Source: Tamlana carrageenivorans (GTDB lineage: Bacteria; Bacteroidota; Bacteroidia; Flavobacteriales; Flavobacteriaceae). From it: 64,000 bases of DNA. Location: the NCBI RefSeq assembly GCF_002893765.1, contig NZ_CP025938.1, forward strand, positions 1,240,001 through 1,304,000, written 5' to 3'. Shown one piece after another: positions 58,020-64,000 of the stretch. The notes beneath the pieces are model-generated. The model saw only the letters and a program-made list of their open reading frames with translations. It searched no databases and was not told the DNA's origin. The first letter of the stretch is position 1. Each line of letters opens with the position of its first letter. A program made the translations under genes and the position numbers.

Positions 58020-59813
58020 ATGCCAAAACGAACTCTATTTAAACGCTTTCTTATTTGGAGAGCCAAGCATATCTCACATAAACAGTTTGTTAATATACTA
58101 AGTGTTGTGATTGGGTTTGCGGCTGGTATGGGCGCAGTTGTATTAAAAAACCTCACACACTTTATTCAAAGTTTATTAGAGGGTAATTTAATAGAGCACT
58201 ACCATCATGCTTTCTATTTCTTATTTCCTATTTTAGGATTAACCTTGGTCTATCTCATTATGAAATATGTGATACGCCATAAGGTAAGTCATGGCATCCC
58301 TTCTACCTTACTTGCTATTTCAAAACGTAAGGGTATCATGAAACGCTTTCAAATGTTTGGCTCCATTTTAACGGCACCACTCACCGTTGGTTTTGGTGGT
58401 TCGGTTGGTTTGGAGGGACCTACGGTAGCTACTGGTGCTGCTCTAGGGTCTAACATTTCCCGAATGTTTCATATGAACCAAACCACTAGAACTTTACTTA
58501 TTGGTTGTGCAGCCGCTGGTGCCATGAGTTCCATTTTCAAAGCGCCTATTGCAGCCATTATTTTTGCCATTGAAGTTTTTAGTTTAGATCTCACCATTGC
58601 TTCTATGTTACCGCTATTATTAGCCTCGCTTTCAGCTATATTAACTTCATACTTTTTCTTTGGCGATGATGTAATTTTACCGTTTAGAATAGAAGATAAA
58701 TTTTACATTACCGATGCGCCTTTTTATATCCTTTTAGGCATTATAGCCGCTTTTGTTTCCATCTATTTCACAGATGTTTATGATCGCATTCAAAAATTTT
58801 TCGATAAAATAGAATCGCCAGTAAAAAAACTTATTGTTGGAGGTATAGGCATCGGAATTCTAGTATTTTTAATTCCGCCCCTATATGGTGAGGGTTTTGA
58901 TGTCATTAACAACCTTATCGTAGGAAATCCCGAAAAAGCTTTAGAGAGCAATTTATTTCATTTAAACCTGGATAATATCTGGATCGTGGTCATGCTGTTA
59001 GGAGGTCTCTTGATCTTTAAAATTGTGGCCAGTTCCTTAACTTTTGGAGCTGGTGGTGTTGGTGGTATTTTCGCCCCAGTATTATTTATGGGAAGCATTA
59101 TGGGCTTTTGCATGTCTAAAATTTTAAACCATTGTGGCTTATTTAAAACAACAATCTCAGAAAGTAATTTTACGCTCGTAGGCATGGCCGGATTATTGGC
59201 AGGGGTTTTACACGCACCCCTAACAGCCATATTCCTAATCGCAGAACTTACTGGTGGCTATGAGCTTTTCATCCCACTGATGCTAACCTCAACCATTTCA
59301 TTCGGTATTACTAAATACTTTAAACCGCACTCCGTATATACCATGGAATTGGGTAGAAAAGGCGAATTAATCACCCATGATAAGGATCACGCCGTGTTAA
59401 CCTTGATGGACATCAATAAAGTAATTGAAACCAACTTTATTGCTATTTCACCAGAAATGGATTTGGAACAAATGATTAATAAAGCCATCATCAAATCTAA
59501 ACGAAACATTTTCCCTGTCGTAGATAAAGAAAGTAAAAAACTAAAAGGGATTATTTTATTGGACGATTTACGCCCTATTATGTTTGATCGTACTTTATAT
59601 AAAGAAGTGCTTGCCACACACATCATGCAAAAACCACCTGCCGTTATTTTACTAGATCAAGATAAAATGACCGATATCATGCAGAAATTTCAAGACAGTA
59701 GCGCATGGAATTTACCGGTTACTAAAAATGGTGTTTACTACGGATTTATATCTAAATCTAAGCTTTTAACCGCCTATCGCCGACAATTAATCTCACTTCA
59801 AGTAGATTCATAA
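58020..59813 (+). CDS. ClC-family chloride channel/antiporter with C-terminal CBS domains
   Basis: 597 residues from MPKRTLFKRF. About 10-12 membrane helices with ClC selectivity signatures: SHGIPSTLL (GSGIP-like), GGSVGLEGPTVATGAALGSN (G-x-EGP), and FGAGGVGGIFAPVLFMGS. CBS pair at about 440-590 (IDLDLEQMINKA-like helices; VTKNGVYYGFISKSKLL). CBS domains may bind adenine nucleotides. The Glu of GLEGP, used as gating glutamate, is present, which favours antiporter or gated channel. Followed after 17 nt by a small membrane protein. Confidence 0.92.
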   Translation: MPKRTLFKRFLIWRAKHISHKQFVNILSVVIGFAAGMGAVVLKNLTHFIQSLLEGNLIEHYHHAFYFLFPILGLTLVYLIMKYVIRHKVSHGIPSTLLAISKRKGIMKRFQMFGSILTAPLTVGFGGSVGLEGPTVATGAALGSNISRMFHMNQTTRTLLIGCAAAGAMSSIFKAPIAAIIFAIEVFSLDLTIASMLPLLLASLSAILTSYFFFGDDVILPFRIEDKFYITDAPFYILLGIIAAFVSIYFTDVYDRIQKFFDKIESPVKKLIVGGIGIGILVFLIPPLYGEGFDVINNLIVGNPEKALESNLFHLNLDNIWIVVMLLGGLLIFKIVASSLTFGAGGVGGIFAPVLFMGSIMGFCMSKILNHCGLFKTTISESNFTLVGMAGLLAGVLHAPLTAIFLIAELTGGYELFIPLMLTSTISFGITKYFKPHSVYTMELGRKGELITHDKDHAVLTLMDINKVIETNFIAISPEMDLEQMINKAIIKSKRNIFPVVDKESKKLKGIILLDDLRPIMFDRTLYKEVLATHIMQKPPAVILLDQDKMTDIMQKFQDSSAWNLPVTKNGVYYGFISKSKLLTAYRRQLISLQVDS

Positions 59814-59830
59814 TAGTAATTTTATTTAAA

Positions 59831-60061
59831 ATGAAGTACCTCTTAATCGTATTAACCATCGCTTCTTTAACCAGCATTGTTCTAGGATTTATTCTAGATG
59901 TTGATTACGCTGAAAAACTCATCGGCTTTGGTGTTGTTGGCCTTTTTCTAATCGTATTTCCTGTTTTCGCTTACATCAGTTGGAAAGATAAAAACGTGAA
60001 AGACTATATGCTCACCAAGGAGAATTTGGATAAAATGCGTGAGAATCAAAAACGGAATTAA
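59831..60061 (+). CDS. Small membrane protein, 76 aa
   Basis: Two membrane helices (LLIVLTIASLTSIVLGFIL and GFGVVGLFLIVFPVFAYI) and a charged cytosolic C-terminus (WKDKNVKDYMLTKENLDKMR). It follows the ClC gene by 17 nt in the same direction, so it may be an accessory of the channel. I recognise no family with certainty. Confidence 0.65.
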   Translation: MKYLLIVLTIASLTSIVLGFILDVDYAEKLIGFGVVGLFLIVFPVFAYISWKDKNVKDYMLTKENLDKMRENQKRN

Positions 60062-60441
60062 TACGTTTCAGCAGACTGTTTTCATTCGTGTATAAAAAAC
60101 AACGAAAAACCTCCGTGACACTCTGAGTGGCTCCGTGTAGCTTTGTGATATAAAAGCAACTGGACTTACACTGAGATACACAAAGTTTACACAGAGACGC
60201 ACAGAGAAAAAGTGATCTTCAACTTAAATAAAAAATCTTTGACACTAATTTCTAGAATTTACACAAATTATTTACGTGTTAATCCATTCGTGATAATCTG
60301 TGTAATTCGTGTTTAAAACACAAGGCAAAGCCTCTATGATTCTCTGTGTCCCTCCGTGTAGCTTTGTGAAATAAAAAATCATCAATGTACAAGCAAATAC
60401 ATCTGTGATAATCAGTGTAATCCGTGTCTAAAAATCGAGAT
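60062..60441. repeat. Word-repeat intergenic block (380 nt), no gene
   Basis: Two copies of CTCCGTGTAGCTTTGTGA (about 60131 and 60352), two related segments with TGATAATC.GTGTAAT.CGTGT (60287-60311 and 60407-60429), and inverted cognates ACACAAAGTTTACACAGAG near 60178. The whole gap is composed of these GTG/CTCCGTG words. No open frame or stable hairpin. Such text-like sequence occurs dispersed in many Bacteroidota genomes; I know of no accepted function. Confidence 0.65.
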
Positions 60442-60891
60442 TTAATTCAAATTACGTCGTTGAATAAAAAAACGCTTCAACAAATCAGATGCTTCTTCTG
60501 CCAAAATACCGCCTTCAATAATGGTTTTAGGATGCAATTTGGTGTTTAAATGGATACAACCGCGTTCTGGATCACGAGCGCCATAAACAATTTTAGAAAT
60601 TTGTGACCAGTACAAGGCACCGGCACACATTTGGCAAGGCTCTAAGGTTACATATAAGGTACAATTTTGAAGGTACTTACCACCTAAGAAATTAGCCGCA
60701 GCTGTAATAGCTTGCATTTCGGCATGAGCCGTCACATCATTCAGCATTTCGGTTAAATTATGACCTCTTGCAATAATTCTATTATCGATAACAATCACTG
60801 CTCCCACAGGAATCTCCCCCTTTTCAAAAGCAGTTTCTGCCTCCTGAAGGGCTTTTTTCATAAAATAAGTATCGTCGAATGGCTGAAGCAT
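60442..60891 (-). CDS. tadA: tRNA-specific adenosine deaminase
   Basis: 149 residues. Zinc and catalytic residues are visible: His56-Ala-Glu58 and Pro85-Cys86-x-x-Cys89 in EPCQMCAGAL. It deaminates the wobble adenosine of tRNA-Arg(ACG) to inosine. The length and the LYWSQISKIVYGARDPERGC segment are standard for TadA. Divergent from dxs. Confidence 0.92.
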   Translation of the reverse strand: MLQPFDDTYFMKKALQEAETAFEKGEIPVGAVIVIDNRIIARGHNLTEMLNDVTAHAEMQAITAAANFLGGKYLQNCTLYVTLEPCQMCAGALYWSQISKIVYGARDPERGCIHLNTKLHPKTIIEGGILAEEASDLLKRFFIQRRNLN

Positions 60892-60998
60892 AATGAAAAG
60901 ATTAGATTTTCAAAATTACAATTTCAAATATATTTTGAATTATAAATTTAAGATAAAGCCCAATTTATATTTTCAATTAGGAAGAATAATAAAAACAG

Positions 60999-61006
60999 TA
61001 TTTTTG
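60999..61006 (+). promoter_or_regulatory. -7 element immediately before dxs
   Basis: TATTTTTG at 60999-61006 matches TAnnTTTG. The expected transcript start (about 5 nt after the element) falls at 61011, the first base of the GTG start codon, so dxs may be leaderless. No clear -33 TTTG is present. Confidence 0.5.
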
Positions 61007-61010
61007 TGTC

Positions 61011-62765
61011 GTGCAAAAAAATCTATTAAACCAAATTGATTCCCCTAAGGACCTGCGTCTTTTAAAACAAAAAGACTTACCTCAACTTGCCAAAGAACTA
61101 CGGGAATTCATTATTAACATCGTTGCGACTAAAGAAGGGCATTTAGGCGCAAGCTTGGGTGTTGTAGAACTGACTATCGCATTGCATTATGTGTTTAACA
61201 CCCCCGAAGATCAACTGGTTTGGGATGTTGGGCATCAGGCCTACGGACATAAAATTTTAACGGCCAGAAAAAATAATTTTGAAACCAACAGACAACTAGG
61301 AGGCCTAAGCGGATTCCCAAAACGCGACGAAAGTATCTTTGATACTTTTGGTGTTGGGCATGCCTCCACCTCTATTTCTGCGGCTTTGGGTATGGCCATT
61401 GCATCGCGACTTAAAGGAGATCTAGAAAAACAACACATTGCGGTAATAGGCGATGCGAGTATTGCGGGCGGTATGGCTTTTGAAGGCTTAAACCATGCCG
61501 GCGTTACCAAAGCCAATTTATTAGTCATTTTAAACGATAATGCTATTGGTATCGATCCTAGTGTTGGGGCTTTAAAATTGTACCTCACCAATGTAAAAAA
61601 GGGCACTCAAAAGCAAGATAATATTTTTGAAGCCTTAAATTTTGATTATTCGGGTCCGATTGACGGTCATGATCTAGATGCTGTCATAGCGGAATTACAA
61701 CGCTTAAAAACCGTTCAAGGCCCCAAGTTTTTACACATTATAACCACGAAAGGGAAAGGTTTAAAGCAAGCTGAAAAAGACCAAGTTAAATACCATGCTC
61801 CTGGGAAATTTAATGCCCAAACTGGCGATATTCCTGTAAAAGCAACCACCATTCAACCCCCTAAATATCAAGATGTTTTTGGGCATACCATTGTGGAATT
61901 GGCCAAAGAAAATAAAAATATAGTTGGCATTACGCCAGCCATGCCAACGGGAAGTTCCCTAAAATTTATGATGGATAGCCTACCCGATCGTGCTTTCGAT
62001 GTGGGAATTGCCGAACAACATGCGGTAACACTAGCAGCTGGTATGGCTACTCAAGGTTTAATTCCGTTTTGCAATATTTACTCCACATTTTTACAACGGG
62101 CTTACGATCAAATTATTCACGATGTGGCCTTGCAAAACCTACCCGTTATTTTTTGTTTAGACCGCGCTGGTTTAGTTGGCGAAGACGGTGCCACGCACCA
62201 CGGCGTTTACGATTTAAGCTATTTACGCTGCATACCAAACCTTATTATTTTTGCCCCTAGAAACGAAGTGGAATTGCGTAACATCATGTACACCGCACAA
62301 TTGGGATTGAAACAGCCCATCGCCATTCGGTACCCTCGAGGGCGTGGGGTGATTATCGATTGGAAACAAGGGTTCACTAAAATTAATATCGCCGAAGCAG
62401 TCATCCTTCAAGAAGGCGAAAACATAGCCGTTTTAAGCATTGGAACCATGGCTAAAAACGTTTCGGAAGCCATTACAAATTTAAATGTGTCGCATTACGA
62501 CATGCGTTTTGTGAAACCCTTAGATGAAACCTTATTACATCGTATTTGTAAAACACATCACACGATAATTACTGTTGAAGACAACAGTGTACGTGGCGGT
62601 TTCGGATCGGCGATTCTAGAATTTATGGCTGAACATAAGTATACCAACACCATAAAATTATTAGGCATTCCAGATACTTTCATCGAACATGGAAAAGTTA
62701 CCCAACTCCAACAATCTATTGGCTTAGATCCTGAAAGTTTAAAAGTGTTTATTGAGAATATTTGA
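61011..62765 (+). CDS. dxs: 1-deoxy-D-xylulose-5-phosphate synthase
   Basis: 584 residues from a GTG codon; the N-terminus LLNQIDSPKDLRLLKQKDLP is the usual DXS start, so this is the right start. Thiamine-diphosphate motif GDASIAGGMAFEGLN...NDN, catalytic region HAYGH-like VGHQAYGHKIL, pyrimidine-binding FDVGIAEQHAVTLAAGMA and C-terminal transketolase domain ending IPDTFIEHGKVTQLQQSIGL. First enzyme of the MEP isoprenoid pathway. Shorter than E. coli Dxs (620), typical for Bacteroidota. Confidence 0.96.
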   Translation: MQKNLLNQIDSPKDLRLLKQKDLPQLAKELREFIINIVATKEGHLGASLGVVELTIALHYVFNTPEDQLVWDVGHQAYGHKILTARKNNFETNRQLGGLSGFPKRDESIFDTFGVGHASTSISAALGMAIASRLKGDLEKQHIAVIGDASIAGGMAFEGLNHAGVTKANLLVILNDNAIGIDPSVGALKLYLTNVKKGTQKQDNIFEALNFDYSGPIDGHDLDAVIAELQRLKTVQGPKFLHIITTKGKGLKQAEKDQVKYHAPGKFNAQTGDIPVKATTIQPPKYQDVFGHTIVELAKENKNIVGITPAMPTGSSLKFMMDSLPDRAFDVGIAEQHAVTLAAGMATQGLIPFCNIYSTFLQRAYDQIIHDVALQNLPVIFCLDRAGLVGEDGATHHGVYDLSYLRCIPNLIIFAPRNEVELRNIMYTAQLGLKQPIAIRYPRGRGVIIDWKQGFTKINIAEAVILQEGENIAVLSIGTMAKNVSEAITNLNVSHYDMRFVKPLDETLLHRICKTHHTIITVEDNSVRGGFGSAILEFMAEHKYTNTIKLLGIPDTFIEHGKVTQLQQSIGLDPESLKVFIENI

Positions 62766-62955
62766 TGATGATTAGCCATAGAAACTATAAGCATTAGGCT
62801 TTAGGCTGTATGCTAAAAGCGACAAGATGCTTCAAATGAATAGTACAAACACATTCGTGCCAATTCGTGAAATTCGTGTCCCTTTAATTTTTAACTGTAC
62901 AATATTGAAACGTGCCATCGAAAGACGGTCTGAATAAATAAAAAAACACCCCTAT
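62766..62955. repeat. Intergenic word repeats after dxs
   Basis: ATTCGTGCCAATTCGTGAAA with TTCGTGTCC (about 62853-62881) repeats ATTCGTG three times; GCATTAGGCTTTAGGCTGTA (62792-62811) repeats TTAGGCT-like words. Same type of text-like sequence as in 60062-60441. No gene seen. Confidence 0.5.
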
Positions 62956-62967
62956 GATCCCCTTAAG

Positions 62968-63923
62968 GGGCGATTTCCTAGAATATGGCAAAAAATATAT
63001 ATCTTAGAGAAATGGAACAAGAATCAATACTTTCAATCGTCTCACGTTTTGGTACTCAGAAAGCGTGTATAGAGCACCTTGAGTCTATTCGTTGGCCTAA
63101 TGGGCCTGTTTGCACTCATTGTGGAAGCATGCATATTCATAATCGAAAAAATTCAAATAGACATTTGTGCAGGGACTGTAATAGTTCTTTTAGCGTTACG
63201 GTAGACACTATAATGCACGCTTCAAAATTACCATTACCCAAATGGTTTGCAGCAATATTTTTAATTGTTAATGCTAAAAAAAGGATTTCTTCACTACAAC
63301 TTGCTCGTGATATTAATGTTAACAAAAATACAGCATGGTATATGCAAAAACGCATACGAGAAGCTATGTATTCTGATTCAGATGATCTATTAAAGGGTAT
63401 TGTCGAGGTAGATGAGAGCTATGTTGGAGGAAGCATGACTAATATGCGTAAGTCTTATAAAAAGGAACTCGGTATTTATCCTGGAGGAATGGAACACAAA
63501 AAGCCCGTTCTTGGGATGATGCAGCGGGAAGGGTTAGTGAAAGTTATAGTGATTGATAAGGCTGATGCAAAAACCATTAGACCATTGCTAAACAAGCACA
63601 TTGATACAGCAAGCGAGGTAGTTACAGATGGTTTTGGAGCTTATAGAATGCTTCATAAGACACATGCAAAACATGTTAAGCTCAATCATTCAAAAAACAT
63701 AATGTCATTAGGAAAATATAATACTTCTAGATTGGATTCTTTCTGGACAACAATCAAAAGGGCTATTGTGGGTCAGTATCACCGAGTAAGCCCTGAACAT
63801 TTACAGAGCTATTTAGATGAAATCGCCTTCAAGTTCAATAATAGAGAAGAGGATTTATTTAGTCTTCTAATAACTAGAATTATTCAACAAGAACCAAGAA
63901 TTGCCGTTACCTAGGAAATCGCC
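62968..63923 (+). mobile_element. IS1595-family insertion sequence (956 bp, intact)
   Basis: Terminal inverted repeats GGCGATTTCCTAG (62968-62980) and its complement (63911-63923) enclose a single intact transposase frame; the 8-bp target duplication is CCTTAAGG. It inserted into a palindromic, probably terminator, sequence downstream of dxs. Confidence 0.85.
62985..63914 (+). CDS. IS1595-family transposase
   Basis: 309 residues. N-terminal zinc ribbon PVCTHCGSMHIHNRK...HLCRDCNSSFSVT (two CxxC), then an ISXO2-like DDE/DDN domain: Asp in GIVEVDESYVGG, Asp in EVVTDGFGAYR, His/Asn region LNHSKNI and Glu/Asn near SPEHLQSYLDEIAFKFN. The frame is intact and ends inside the right inverted repeat. 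Confidence 0.93.
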   Translation: MAKNIYLREMEQESILSIVSRFGTQKACIEHLESIRWPNGPVCTHCGSMHIHNRKNSNRHLCRDCNSSFSVTVDTIMHASKLPLPKWFAAIFLIVNAKKRISSLQLARDINVNKNTAWYMQKRIREAMYSDSDDLLKGIVEVDESYVGGSMTNMRKSYKKELGIYPGGMEHKKPVLGMMQREGLVKVIVIDKADAKTIRPLLNKHIDTASEVVTDGFGAYRMLHKTHAKHVKLNHSKNIMSLGKYNTSRLDSFWTTIKRAIVGQYHRVSPEHLQSYLDEIAFKFNNREEDLFSLLITRIIQQEPRIAVT

Positions 63924-63935
63924 CCTTAAGGGGAT

Positions 63936-64000
63936 ATTTCACCTATTCATATTATAGGCGCCCCCTTCTGACCTGCACTAATTCTCAGATTTCACACACT
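63936..64000. other. Window end, no feature seen
   Basis: 65 bases after the IS1595 element. No open frame, hairpin or repeat of note is visible in this short stretch. Confidence 0.5.

Larger units (their letters stand above)
62960..63931. repeat. Target duplication of the IS1595-family element
   Basis: CCTTAAGG occurs at 62960-62967 and 63924-63931, directly outside GGCGATTTCC and its complement. An 8-bp duplication is the rule for this family. The duplicated site is part of a palindrome ATCCCCTTAAGGGGAT in the reconstructed target. Confidence 0.75.

Noticed and set aside
62956..62980. 25-bp terminal inverted repeats of the IS1595 element
   Set aside because: The outer 12 bp belong to a palindromic target (CCCCTTAAGGGG); an 8-bp target duplication explains them better than longer repeats.

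Overview
The window is low-GC chromosomal DNA of a marine-type flavobacterium (Bacteroidota, Flavobacteriaceae). Evidence for this is the Bacteroidota promoter signature (TTTG about 16-21 nt before TAnnTTTG), the near absence of Shine-Dalgarno sequences, the short 287-residue group-1-type sigma factor, the FolK-deoxynucleoside kinase fusion, and a complete moxR-bat aerotolerance operon. Species cannot be assigned from the sequence alone.

Layout. 1-6.2 kb is the end of an integrated element: a leftward set of uncharacterised genes, a divergent regulatory region between two HTH regulators with a repeated GTAAAC operator, and a large serine recombinase whose reading frame runs into the host tRNA-Leu/tRNA-Gly pair. 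6.2-24.4 kb is core genome: tRNAs, mutS, two RNA/small-molecule methyltransferases, a DUF3800 protein, folK-dNK, a YhhQ-type transporter, an AsmA-like protein, a diverged sigma-70 paired with a diverged ribosomal protein bS21, DUF2797, GH3, an OmpA/PD40 protein, pheS and cvpA. 24.4-31.4 kb is an insertion-sequence hot spot: a decayed SulP fragment, an IS4-family element with one amber codon, an intact IS982-family and an intact IS256-family element. These surround a SulP transporter. The following carbonic anhydrase and second SulP gene look like a bicarbonate uptake/hydration module.

34.0-43.5 kb is the leftward operon moxR, DUF58, a BatD-like protein, batA, batB, batC, batD, batE. 43.8-49.2 kb holds an SDR oxidoreductase, an AlbA_2-domain protein, a decayed hemerythrin gene, a nitrosative-stress module (Rrf2 regulator plus RIC/ScdA repair protein that share an operator-like palindrome) and a polyprenyl synthase. 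49.3-56.1 kb is a TetR-TolC-adaptor-RND efflux operon. 56.2-62.8 kb holds aspS, a ClC channel with CBS domains, tadA and dxs. An intact IS1595-family element follows at 63 kb.

Main points for a second look: the sigma/bS21 paralogue operon (best candidate for an under-described system), the recombinase-tRNA read-through, a strand-polar 14-bp motif present five times in one orientation, quasi-tandem spacer sequences in three gaps of the bat operon, two gene relics, and four insertion sequences whose ends and target duplications can be read directly.
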